Below are positions 1 through 9,152 of a DNA stretch of 64,000 nt, piece by piece. A model generated the notes under the pieces. The model was not told the origin of the DNA. It ran no database searches and was given only the letters and a program-made list of their open reading frames with translations. Every line of letters starts with the position of its first letter. Position 1 is the stretch's first letter. The stretch comes from Methanomethylovorans hollandica DSM 15978. Its GTDB lineage: Archaea > Halobacteriota > Methanosarcinia > Methanosarcinales > Methanosarcinaceae. Location of the stretch: positions 744,001 to 808,000 of the forward strand of contig NC_019977.1 of NCBI RefSeq assembly GCF_000328665.1, read 5' to 3'. The translations under genes were made by a program, and so were the position numbers.

Positions 1-1410
1 TGTTTCCTTTTCCTGGCTCCATCTTGCACGCATGGCATCGGACTCTGCACGGATGTCGGCAAGTTCCTTCTCCAAAGCTTCCAGGCGGTCCTTGGATGCT
101 TCATCCTTTTCTTTCTTCAATGCCTCCTTTTCGATCTCAAGCTGCATTATCTTACGGTCGGCCTCATCCAGTTCCGCAGGCTTGCTGTCTATGGCAGTTC
201 TCTTCTTTGCGGCAGCTTCGTCTACCAAGTCTATGGCTTTGTCGGGCAGGAACCTGTCCGCTATGTACCTGTGGCTCATGACAGCCGCGGCCACCAGAGC
301 TGAGTCCTTGAGACGCACACCATGGTGCACTTCGTATTTTTCCTTAAGTCCACGCAGGATGGATATTGTATCTTCCACCGTAGGCTGTTCCACCATCACA
401 GGCAGGAAACGGCGTTCCAGGGCTGCATCTTTTTCTATATACTTACGGTATTCGTTCAGCGTGGTAGCGCCTATACAATGCAGCTCACCGCGTGCCAGCA
501 TGGGCTTGAGCAGATTTCCGGCATCCATAGCTCCTTCTGTGGCCCCGGCCCCTACTATGGTGTGGAGTTCATCAATGAACAGGATTATCTGGCCTTCCGA
601 TTCCGCAACTTCTTTAAGCACAGCCTTAAGCCGCTCTTCAAACTCTCCCCTGAACTTGGCGCCTGCTATAAGCGCTCCCATATCAAGGGCAATGATGCGC
701 TTCTCCTTCATGGCATCAGGTACATCTCTCTTTGCAATACGCTGTGCAAGTGCTTCGACTATGGCCGTCTTACCCACTCCTGCCTCACCGATGAGTACAG
801 GGTTGTTCTTCCTGCGTCGGGAAAGGATCTCTATGGTACGCCTTATCTCCTGTTCCCTGCCGATCACAGGATCAAGTTTGCCCTGTGAAGCCAGCTCTGT
901 GAAGTCGATACCATACTTCTTAAGCGGTTCCATTGTATCTTCCGGATTCTCTGAAGTAATGCGCCTACCCCCTCTTATTTCCTTGATGGCAGCAAGCAGG
1001 CGGTCCTTTGTGATGCCTTCTCCTGCAAGTATTTTACCTGCTATGGAATCCTTTTCCTCTGCGATCCCTATAAGCAGGTGTTCCACACTGACGAACTCAT
1101 CCTGCATCTTGCCTGCTGTCTTGCTGGCAGAATCCAGCACTCTCCTGAGTGTCTGGGTCATATACACCTGCTCTCCTCCGGGACCGGATACTTGCGGCAG
1201 GCTTGCCAGTTTGTCCTCTACCTTTTCTGTGATCCTGTCCAGGTCAACATCCAGCTTCTGCAACAACGTGGGCACTAAGCCCCCGGTTTGTTCCAGCATT
1301 TCTAGAAGCAGGTGTTCACAATCTATCTGCTGGTTGTGATATCTGGCAGCTATCGTGGTTGAGCCCTGGATAGCCTCCTGGGCTTTCTGAGTGAAACGAT
1401 TCAGATCCAT
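1..1410 (-). CDS. clpB: ATP-dependent disaggregase ClpB, N-terminal 470 residues (cut by window edge)
   Basis: AAA+ disaggregase that works with Hsp70/Hsp20 systems to resolubilise aggregated proteins in the cytoplasm. The gene starts at 1410 ([14 protein letters not shown]) and runs off the left edge in frame. Visible are the double Clp N-domain (about residues 1-145), then the first AAA+ module with Walker [10 protein letters not shown] near residue 205 and Walker [11 protein letters not shown], and the beginning of the coiled-coil middle domain (charged [20 protein letters not shown]). The second AAA+ module lies outside. GGGG-rich ribosome site precedes the ATG. It is downstream of hsp20 and groEL on the same strand, so part of a heat-shock block. 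ClpB is bacterial in origin and patchy in archaea; presence in Methanosarcinales is known. Confidence 0.95.
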   Translation of the reverse strand, partial: MDLNRFTQKAQEAIQGSTTIAARYHNQQIDCEHLLLEMLEQTGGLVPTLLQKLDVDLDRITEKVEDKLASLPQVSGPGGEQVYMTQTLRRVLDSASKTAGKMQDEFVSVEHLLIGIAEEKDSIAGKILAGEGITKDRLLAAIKEIRGGRRITSENPEDTMEPLKKYGIDFTELASQGKLDPVIGREQEIRRTIEILSRRRKNNPVLIGEAGVGKTAIVEALAQRIAKRDVPDAMKEKRIIALDMGALIAGAKFRGEFEERLKAVLKEVAESEGQIILFIDELHTIVGAGATEGAMDAGNLLKPMLARGELHCIGATTLNEYRKYIEKDAALERRFLPVMVEQPTVEDTISILRGLKEKYEVHHGVRLKDSALVAAAVMSHRYIADRFLPDKAIDLVDEAAAKKRTAIDSKPAELDEADRKIMQLEIEKEALKKEKDEASKDRLEALEKELADIRAESDAMRARWSQEKET

Positions 1411-1449
1411 ACTTTTTCCCCTATGGTTCTATCCCAAATGATCAATGAA

Positions 1450-1468
1450 CTTTATATGTCTTATAAGC
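1450..1468 (-). promoter_or_regulatory. Probable TATA box of clpB
   Basis: On the minus strand two overlapping A/T boxes (CTTATAAG and ACATATAAAG) lie 40-58 nt before the clpB ATG, which would place the transcription start about 20-25 nt ahead of the gene. This suggests clpB has its own promoter rather than depending only on hsp20 read-through. Confidence 0.4.
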
Positions 1469-1641
1469 GCTGTTCGACTCACTGTACTTAAAAATGGATA
1501 TTAATCATCCGGAGGGATTTCTCCAGATGACTGACTGTGCTGCTGCCATGGACCAGCATGTAAAAAGGATGGTAGGGCCATGGCCCGAAGGTCATGCCCC
1601 GCACCCAGATACAGGTGCAATAAAAATATAGCCCTTTATGC

Positions 1642-2103
1642 TTACTCGATGAGGATTTTCTTCTTCTCTTCAATCTGCAGTTTTGGCAGTTCCACAGTGA
1701 GCACACCGTTCTCCAGTTTTGCCTTAGCACCCTCTGATGTTACCGCTTCAGGCAGGGTAAGTGTCCTTGAGAACATCTTATATGTACGCTCCCTGCGCAT
1801 GTATCCCTCTTCCTCGCTCTCTGTCTCCGTACCGGACTTTGCCGAGATGCTTATGAGGTTCTCCTGGACGTCGATGTTGACATTCTGCTTGTCAACTCCC
1901 GGAAGGTCGGCTGTCACTAAGAGCTTATCTCCCCGGTCCTGAACATCCACAAGGGGTGCCAGAGTATCAGCTTCGGTCCAGCGGTCTCCCATAGTCATGT
2001 CCTTGAACATACTGTTCAACTGCTGCTGCATCTGTCTCATCTCGTCAAAGGGATCCCATCTTGCTGTTCTAACTGGAGTCCATCCTGTCAGTCCAAACTT
2101 CAT
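1642..2103 (-). CDS. hsp20: Small heat-shock protein, Hsp20/alpha-crystallin family
   Basis: ATP-independent holdase that binds unfolding proteins. 153 residues, the usual size. The alpha-crystallin domain spans roughly residues 45-145: it starts after a Met-rich segment (DEMRQMQQQLNSMF) and contains the typical LLVTADLPGVDKQNV core and the conserved A-x-x-x-n-GVL signature AKLENGVLTVELPK; the C-terminal IEEKKKILIE provides the oligomerising I-x-I/V-like tail. Start chosen at 2103 because GAGGTGA sits 7 nt upstream. It lies 66 nt downstream of groEL and 230 nt upstream of clpB, all on the minus strand, consistent with a coordinated heat-shock cluster. Confidence 0.94.
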   Translation of the reverse strand: MKFGLTGWTPVRTARWDPFDEMRQMQQQLNSMFKDMTMGDRWTEADTLAPLVDVQDRGDKLLVTADLPGVDKQNVNIDVQENLISISAKSGTETESEEEGYMRRERTYKMFSRTLTLPEAVTSEGAKAKLENGVLTVELPKLQIEEKKKILIE

Positions 2104-2168
2104 TGTCTTTCACCTCTGTATTTCAGATATAGTACAGTTGATCTTTATTTTCCAATAAAGGAAGGCGA

Positions 2169-3824
<1,656 letters not shown>

Positions 3825-3831
3825 CTATTGC

Positions 3832-4107
3832 TTATTTTTCAATTACCGCAAGCAGATCCTTAAAGTCAACGAATACGTGCAGCTCGCCGTCTATATCTAT
3901 TTCATCGCTTTTGTAACCACCATATATCACGTGGTCCCCTTTTTTCACAGGCAATTCACGTCCATCCTCAAACGTGCCTACAGCGACAACAATGCCTTCT
4001 TTCTTTTCTTCTTTGGCTGAATCTGGCAGGTAAATGCCGCTATCGGTCTTCTCGGCCTGTTTGACCACTTCTATTAATATTCTCTCTCCAATTGGTTTGA
4101 TGATCAT
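3832..4107 (-). CDS. groS: Co-chaperonin GroES
   Basis: Heptameric lid of GroEL. 91 residues, normal for the family. Seen: MIIKPIGERILIEVVKQAEKT at the N-terminus, the mobile-loop region KTDSGIYLPDSAKEEKKEGIV, then VVAVGTF and KKGDHVIYGGYKSDEIDIDGE near the end. The ATG at 4107 has GGAGG at 4117-4121, 9 nt away. First gene of a groES-groEL unit read from the promoter near 4180; the leader also holds a short GCTGG/CCAGC stem (4134-4151) that could affect expression, although that is only a guess. Confidence 0.97.
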   Translation of the reverse strand: MIIKPIGERILIEVVKQAEKTDSGIYLPDSAKEEKKEGIVVAVGTFEDGRELPVKKGDHVIYGGYKSDEIDIDGELHVFVDFKDLLAVIEK

Positions 4108-4177
4108 TGTAGATATCCTCCAAATGAAACTAGGCTGGTTTTCTGGCCAGCTTGTTACGCAATTATACTGTCACGCT

Positions 4178-4190
4178 AGTATATAAGCAT
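4178..4190 (-). promoter_or_regulatory. groES-groEL promoter TATA box
   Basis: Minus-strand GCTTATATACTA, with the expected start of transcription near 4158 and a leader of about 50 nt. It is back to back with the promoter of the divergent winged-helix gene; only about 60 bp separate the two TATA boxes, so one bound regulator could control both directions. Confidence 0.6.
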
Positions 4191-4250
4191 ATTGTGTTTT
4201 ATGTTAATTGTTTAGATATTATTCATATCATATGTACAAAAATTAGTAAC

Positions 4251-4260
4251 TTTTATATAC
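4251..4260 (+). promoter_or_regulatory. TATA box of the divergent winged-helix gene
   Basis: TTTTATATAC centred 26 nt upstream of the ATG at 4282, which predicts an essentially leaderless transcript. Confidence 0.55.
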
Positions 4261-4281
4261 GTTATATGAGATCGGTTATAT

Positions 4282-4698
4282 ATGACTCCACAGAACTCGC
4301 AGATAGTTCTCATAAGCCTTGAAAAACCCAAGTATGAGAACCTTGAGGATGATGTCAGGTGGTTGTGTGACAGCTTCGGGCTTTCATCCGGAAGGGACAC
4401 TGAGAACATGGCCACCAGGATAGTAATGGATATGCTACGGATGCTGGCTGAGGAGGACAGGGTTACCTCCGAGTCTATAGCCGATAACCTTGATGTGCGG
4501 CTGGCACGTGTCAACCATCATCTGCGCAACCTCATAGATTCAGGGATGATATACAGAAGAAAAAGGTTGCTCTACCTGCGTGGCGGAAGCCTCAAAGCCG
4601 CAGTTCAGGAAATGAGAAAAGATTCAGAGCGCATTTTCGATGAACTGGAAGTCATGGCCGAAGAGATCGACAGAAAAATGGGCCTGAAGAACAGGTAA
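4282..4698 (+). CDS. Winged-helix (ArsR-like) DNA-binding protein, candidate heat-shock regulator
   Basis: 138 residues. The centre (about 50-100) reads as a winged helix: VMDMLRMLAEEDRVTSESIA, then the recognition-helix stretch DNLDVRLARVNHHLRNLIDS and the wing GMIYRRKRLLYLRGG. The C-terminal third is a charged helix (QEMRKDSERIFDELEVMAEE) that may dimerise or form a coiled coil. No metal-binding cysteines. It is divergent from groES-groEL and shares the intergenic control region; position suggests, but does not prove, that it regulates the chaperonin operon. Function is inferred from context only. Confidence 0.8.
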   Translation: MTPQNSQIVLISLEKPKYENLEDDVRWLCDSFGLSSGRDTENMATRIVMDMLRMLAEEDRVTSESIADNLDVRLARVNHHLRNLIDSGMIYRRKRLLYLRGGSLKAAVQEMRKDSERIFDELEVMAEEIDRKMGLKNR

Positions 4699-4721
4699 TT
4701 GCACAGATCCATCTCTTTTTA

Positions 4722-5555
4722 TCATTTCTCCACATCATGTACCCAGAAGTCGCCTTCAATTGTAAGTTCTTTTTTCCATACGGGCACTTCTGCTTTTAAC
4801 ATTTCCAGGGCATCAGTAAGGGCTGTGAACAGTTCCTGCCTGTGGGCAGCGGCAACAACTATGTATACGATATCTTCTCCCTGCTTTATGGTGCCTGTAC
4901 GATGGTGCATCCTTATATCCAGAACTCCTTCTCTTTGCATCAGGTCGTTACAAATCTTTTTCATTGCCTCTTCCGCAACCTTTTCATATTTCTCGAAATG
5001 CAATGCCTTTGTTTCCACGCCCTCGGAAAATTGTCTGACGATGCCGGTGAATGTACCGATACCCCCTGCCTGTTTTATTCGTGGGTCCAGCTTTACTTGT
5101 TCGATGAGCAGGCCGAGTGTGGCCCATTCATCCTGCTGCATCACGAGTTCAGCAAGGGTATCAATATCCCAGTCTGCTCTTGCTGGCAGCCTGGCGACTA
5201 TATTTTGCACCTCGTCGATATTGTCAAGATCCCCCAGAACGATCTTTGGCAGGCTGCTTTTCTTAGCGCCTTCAACTATAGCAAAATCCATGCCGCTGTC
5301 TGCCAGGGCATCAAGGGCCTTGCTGAGGGATGGGTTGCGTCTCACAAGTACAAGTTCACCATCTGTTATTGCTGCCACAGCCGCAGCCCCTGCATCAAAG
5401 TGTTTACCTGTATCGGTGTTCTCCGGATTGAACCGATGATGGCACATCTGCTTTACAGTACCAACCTTGCCTTTTCCGGAAAGTTTTTCCACAAGCCGTG
5501 TGACCAGTGTCGTTTTACCTGTTTTCTTATAACCGACCACGCTGATTACTTTCAT
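4722..5555 (-). CDS. MobB-MoaE fusion for molybdopterin cofactor synthesis
   Basis: 277 residues joining two cofactor proteins. Residues 1-140 are MobB-like: MKVISVVGYKKTGKTTLVTR carries a P-loop, and the DFAIVEGAKK stretch is typical of the MobB GTPase that assists guanine-dinucleotide attachment. Residues 150-277 are MoaE, the large subunit of molybdopterin synthase: GTFTGIVRQ, HHRTGTIKQGEDIVYIVV and the catalytic-lysine region VPVWKKELTIEG. Start at 5555 rather than 5618 because the TATA box TTTATATCA lies about 26 nt upstream, giving a leaderless mRNA. The fusion probably serves molybdenum/tungsten enzymes such as formylmethanofuran dehydrogenase. MoaD is not in the window. Confidence 0.9.
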   Translation of the reverse strand: MKVISVVGYKKTGKTTLVTRLVEKLSGKGKVGTVKQMCHHRFNPENTDTGKHFDAGAAAVAAITDGELVLVRRNPSLSKALDALADSGMDFAIVEGAKKSSLPKIVLGDLDNIDEVQNIVARLPARADWDIDTLAELVMQQDEWATLGLLIEQVKLDPRIKQAGGIGTFTGIVRQFSEGVETKALHFEKYEKVAEEAMKKICNDLMQREGVLDIRMHHRTGTIKQGEDIVYIVVAAAHRQELFTALTDALEMLKAEVPVWKKELTIEGDFWVHDVEK

Positions 5556-5708
5556 GAATATTCCTATGCAAATTAATGATATAAATAGAACGTAAGGTTT
5601 GGCAGGCTTTGCAGCCAATGGTCAAAGGCCACAGTTAATTATATTTTGTTAATTTTAACTTATATAAATATAGAATACTTTATATTGTATTAAGTGATTT
5701 TGCAGGCT

Positions 5709-6398
5709 ATGAGCGATTACAGGCTGAGGATGCATGACATTCCTGTTGATGACAGGCCCACTGAGCGTCTGTTGAAATATGGTCCAGAGTCTTTGTCCAC
5801 TGCCGAGCTTCTGGCTGTGGTCCTCAGAACAGGAACGAAGAAGGAAAATGTAGTAAATATGTGCCAGAGGATCTTCTCTGAGTACAACGTAAAGCAGTTG
5901 AGCCAGGCAGAAATATCAAAACTTATGCAGATATATGGTATAGGTCCCACTAAAGCTGCTCAGATCGCTGCAGTGTTCGAGCTTGCACGCAAGCTGGAGA
6001 GGCATGTGGATGGACCTAAGCGCAAGATATGCTCGCCTGCTGATGTTTATTCAATGCTGTATCCGGGTATGAGGGAGCAGAAGCGTGAAAAGCTTGTGGT
6101 GCTTTACCTGGACACAAAGAATCAGGTACTCAAGGAAGAAGTTGTTTCCATCGGCAGCCTGAATTCTAGCATTGTGCATCCCCGGGAAGTCTTTAAATCC
6201 GCGCTCATGGAGTCGTCTGCATCAGTTATCATATCTCATAATCATCCTTCTGGTGACCCGACTCCCAGCAAGGAGGATATAGCAATTACCGAAAAGCTCA
6301 TAGAGGGTGGCAAAATACTGGGTATCGATGTGCTGGACCATGTAATCATAGGTGATGGCAGGTATGTGAGCCTCAAGGACGAGGGTCTTGTCAGTTAA
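5709..6398 (+). CDS. radC: RadC/JAB-family protein
   Basis: 229 residues. The N-terminal half has helix-hairpin-helix elements (LMQIYGIGPTKAAQIAAVFE); the C-terminal half is the JAB/MPN domain with the metal motif H-x-H-x7-S-x2-D in SHNHPSGDPTPSKEDI. Once called a DNA repair protein, RadC has no proven repair role; a metal-dependent peptidase or nuclease activity is possible. The ATG at 5709 is preferred over the GTG at 5694 since the TATA box near 5680 fits a leaderless start there. The family is mainly bacterial, so this is a likely acquired gene, as in other Methanosarcinales. Confidence 0.93.
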   Translation: MSDYRLRMHDIPVDDRPTERLLKYGPESLSTAELLAVVLRTGTKKENVVNMCQRIFSEYNVKQLSQAEISKLMQIYGIGPTKAAQIAAVFELARKLERHVDGPKRKICSPADVYSMLYPGMREQKREKLVVLYLDTKNQVLKEEVVSIGSLNSSIVHPREVFKSALMESSASVIISHNHPSGDPTPSKEDIAITEKLIEGGKILGIDVLDHVIIGDGRYVSLKDEGLVS

Positions 6399-6444
6399 AG
6401 GAAAACAAAACCTTTAAGGTATTTACTATCAATTAGGCAATCAG

Positions 6445-7362
6445 ATGAAAGATATAGAACTTAATGACCCTTATACAACTCCATATAGAGGTATATACGC
6501 AATATGCGATAAACACAATGAATATGTAGAGATCGTTGAGCATTCCAATTGTTATGGCGGTGCTGCATGGTCAAAGTTCCATTATTCGCATTCTCCTCTC
6601 ATCTTAAAGACAAGGTCCATAGGGAATATGGTCAGGTATCTTGCAAAGACAGGCACATGCAAACTTGAACTTAAACCTTCAGTTGCAGCTGCTGGCATAG
6701 AATCTATTATTGTGGATAAAGATGAGGTCCATATCACATATGCAGGTCTGGGTGGTGGGGGTGTAGGCGCCACTAAGTGCCGGGCCTTTGCACAGGGTGT
6801 CCTGCGCTGCGACTACAGTGAATCAGGGGGAGGGCGTGCAGCAAGGGGTAAGGTCATCGTTCCCAGAAGGGAAAGAGTGCTCATAGGGATCGATGATACG
6901 GACTCTAAGGAAACGGGGGCAACATGGACTCTTACTCACAATATCGCAAAAGCGCTGGATTGTCCCGAGGCGGTCTATCTTTCACATTCTCTTGTTCAGC
7001 TTTTTCCCGTATCTGCAAGGACACAGAACTGTGTATCCACAGTGCTTGAGTTCGGGTGTGTGGACGCAATATCCACTAAAGAGCTGCTTGAAAGCATAAA
7101 GGCAGCACTTCTGAAATACAGTGTTTCAGATGAGACCGGCATGGTTGTGCTTCGGAATTTCAATGCACATGAGATCTATCCGTATAGCAGGGAGTGTCGC
7201 AGTGGTGAGCTCAGCAGGGAATATGCAGTGCAGTACGCTATCGATAATGGTGTGGAGATATGGCTGAACGGCAATGGGGTTATAGGTGCGCTGGCTTCTC
7301 TTGCATGGTTCTCAAGGCCGGATGAATCTATCAGGATGGACGCTGAGATAAATGACCCCTGA
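6445..7362 (+). CDS. Methanogenesis marker protein 11
   Basis: 305 residues. Recognised by the combination PYRGIYAICDKHNEYVEI, the Gly-rich YAGLGGGGVGATKCRAFAQG and the nucleotide-site-like segment LIGIDDTDSKETGATWTLTH, which resembles the IDDTD motif of TiaS-type tRNA-modifying enzymes. The family is found essentially only in methanogens; its biochemical role is not settled. The neighbouring IorA-like gene overlaps its end by 11 bp, implying translational coupling. An A/T box near 6413-6426 could drive the pair from a very short leader. Confidence 0.9.
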   Translation: MKDIELNDPYTTPYRGIYAICDKHNEYVEIVEHSNCYGGAAWSKFHYSHSPLILKTRSIGNMVRYLAKTGTCKLELKPSVAAAGIESIIVDKDEVHITYAGLGGGGVGATKCRAFAQGVLRCDYSESGGGRAARGKVIVPRRERVLIGIDDTDSKETGATWTLTHNIAKALDCPEAVYLSHSLVQLFPVSARTQNCVSTVLEFGCVDAISTKELLESIKAALLKYSVSDETGMVVLRNFNAHEIYPYSRECRSGELSREYAVQYAIDNGVEIWLNGNGVIGALASLAWFSRPDESIRMDAEINDP

Positions 7363-8890
7363 CACAGTCTCAAGCATGAAAGAAACAACTGGTCTTGAAG
7401 CTCTTTTGCTTGCTTCCTTTGACAGCAATGTGCTACTTGTGACAGGTGTTGCTGGTTATCCTGCAACTGCTGTTATGGAATTGCTGGTAGAGCGCTCAAG
7501 TGAAGGATACGTTGCCTGCTGGATGACCAATGAAAAAGCAGCCCTTGAAAAAGCTCTGGGAGCATCGGTTACGCAACAGCGTTCCATGGTGGTAGTAAAA
7601 CATGTAGGCATGAACGTGCTCAGTGATCCGCTAATGACCTCAGTGTACCACACCATCGGAGCAGGTGTTGTTATTATTGCCGGAGACGATACCGGAGCAC
7701 GAGCTTCCCAGAACGAGCAGGATTCCCGTTATTATGGGTGCCTTGCAGAGGTCTCTTTATTCGATCCGGCAACACCTCAGGGAGCATATGATGCAGTCAT
7801 GCGTGCGTTTAAGCTATCAGAACAGTCAAAGGTTCCTGTGATCATCAGAGTGACCGACAGATTGCTGGATAGTAAAGGAGCTGTTCTCAGAAGCCGACAA
7901 AATAAATCAACAGCCACTTTCGACAAGGATATCTGGAAACTTACTACAAAAGGCAAACATCAGCGATTCCACAGGATATCCATGCCTTTGCTTGAAATGG
8001 CTGTTCAGACTACTTCTCTGAACAGGCTTCATCCGGGAGACAGTGGGATAGGCATAATCTCATCAGGTTATCTTTCAGTGCTTGTGGGTAAAGCACTCTC
8101 CAAAGCAAAGTGGTCAGGTCATGCGCACCTTGCTCTGCAGATGTTGTCTCCTTTTCCTTTTGCAATGGTACAGCAGTTCATCAGCAAATGCAACACGGTG
8201 CTTGTGGTGGAGGAAACGGAGCCTTACATAGAATCCCACATTGCGGTAACTGGAAAAATACGGGGTAAAATGACAGGCCATCTTCCTTATGGTCAGGTGG
8301 GGATCGAGCATATTGATTATGCACTGGATCACCTGCACGAGGACAGGATAGAGAAGTATACTGAAGTGCAGACCATAAAGAGCAGAGGTTCCAGACCTTT
8401 GTGTCAGGATTGCCCTTTTATGCCTCTTTACAAATGCCTGGCTAATATCGATGTTATGGTTGCCGGGGATATGGGTTGTTCGATCAGGGCAGCTCCGGAA
8501 CCATTACAAGCTGTTGATACGGGATTCGCTCTTGGTTCAGCTATATCTACTGCCTGTGGTTTCAAGGATAAGGGCATTGCAGTGATCGGTGATTTCGCAC
8601 TCGCTCATTCAGGCATTGTTGGCCTGATCAATGCCGTGGGTTCTGAAGATGATGTTGTTGTCGTCATATTGCAGAATCGGATTGCTGCTATGACGGGCGG
8701 ACAGGAGGCTCCTGATCTGATGTCTGTTGTAAAGGCACTGGTATCGGATGTTACTGTCATGGAAATGCCAGTCTTTTCGACAGAAATATCAAGTTATACA
8801 GAAGGTCAACTACAAGAACTGCTTCTCTGCAAACTGGCTCAAAAGGGAATATCTGTGATATATCTCCTGGGTAAATGCACAAAATTATAG
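7352..8890 (+). CDS. IorA-like thiamine-pyrophosphate oxidoreductase subunit
   Basis: 512 residues resembling the alpha subunit of indolepyruvate:ferredoxin oxidoreductase. N-terminal pyrimidine-binding fold (LLVTGVAGYPATAVMELL), C-terminal diphosphate-binding fold with the GD...N motif in VIGDFALAHSGIVGLINAVG and VVVILQNRIAAMTGGQEAPD, preceded by a Cys pair CQDCPFMPLYKC. Unlike standard IorA it ends after this domain and lacks the C-terminal two-cluster ferredoxin module, and no IorB gene is adjacent. Overlap with marker protein 11 suggests a joint role in methanogens. The alternative start at 7376 has no better ribosome site. Actual substrate unknown. Confidence 0.8.
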   Translation: MTPDTVSSMKETTGLEALLLASFDSNVLLVTGVAGYPATAVMELLVERSSEGYVACWMTNEKAALEKALGASVTQQRSMVVVKHVGMNVLSDPLMTSVYHTIGAGVVIIAGDDTGARASQNEQDSRYYGCLAEVSLFDPATPQGAYDAVMRAFKLSEQSKVPVIIRVTDRLLDSKGAVLRSRQNKSTATFDKDIWKLTTKGKHQRFHRISMPLLEMAVQTTSLNRLHPGDSGIGIISSGYLSVLVGKALSKAKWSGHAHLALQMLSPFPFAMVQQFISKCNTVLVVEETEPYIESHIAVTGKIRGKMTGHLPYGQVGIEHIDYALDHLHEDRIEKYTEVQTIKSRGSRPLCQDCPFMPLYKCLANIDVMVAGDMGCSIRAAPEPLQAVDTGFALGSAISTACGFKDKGIAVIGDFALAHSGIVGLINAVGSEDDVVVVILQNRIAAMTGGQEAPDLMSVVKALVSDVTVMEMPVFSTEISSYTEGQLQELLLCKLAQKGISVIYLLGKCTKL

Positions 8891-8910
8891 ATGTGCATTA
8901 TAGAGAAGGT

Positions 8911-8980
8911 GGGTGCCCGGTTGGTAGGAGGAAGGATTTTAGGAACCCCATATTAAGGCTAGGTTATATCGTTGGCACCC
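8911..8980 (-). ncRNA. Candidate small RNA with terminal stem and C-rich loop (copy B)
   Basis: Minus-strand 70 nt segment beginning GGGTGCC (8980-8974) and ending GGCACCC (8917-8911), a perfect 7-bp closing stem that extends by G-U pairs. Inside are a short AACCT/GGGTT stem and a 25-nt unpaired C/U-rich tract containing TCCTTCCTCCTACC, complementary to Shine-Dalgarno sequences. A TATA box (TTATATAT, 9010-9003) is centred about 26 nt upstream of the first stem base, where archaeal initiation is expected. It shares CCTACCAACC with CCTATCCAACC of the candidate at 11968-12041. No known RNA family recognised; expression is inferred. Confidence 0.45.
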
Positions 8981-9002
8981 GTTTCAATATATGTTGGTAT
9001 AA

Positions 9003-9010
9003 ATATATAA
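9003..9010 (-). promoter_or_regulatory. TATA box of candidate small RNA B
   Basis: Minus-strand TTATATAT placed so that the predicted start coincides with the first base of the 8980-8911 stem. The region is generally AT-rich, so on its own the box would be weak evidence; the spacing gives it weight. Confidence 0.4.
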
Positions 9011-9152
9011 ATTTATTGTATATTTATTTCAGGCACTTTACTGTTATATTATTTTGACATTTTCAACACTCATTCTGCTTTAGTCCAGTATGGTTAAATA
9101 AGATGGTCCGGTATTGTGGCGTATAATTCATTTTTACATTTAGGTGACCTTT

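Noticed and set aside
32-1339. Long plus-strand reading frame of 435 codons
   Set aside because: Shadow of clpB; Ser-rich composition and no recognisable motifs.
1500-1530. CATCCGGAGGGATTTCTCCAGATG partial dyad after hsp20 as terminator
   Set aside because: Imperfect stem and no T-tract on the minus strand.
4699-5439. Plus-strand reading frame of 246 codons
   Set aside because: Antisense shadow of the MobB-MoaE gene; no family motifs.
8911-8980. Reading the 8911-8980 stem as a plus-strand terminator of the IorA-like gene
   Set aside because: 56-nt loop is too large and no T-tract follows on the plus strand; minus-strand promoter spacing is better.
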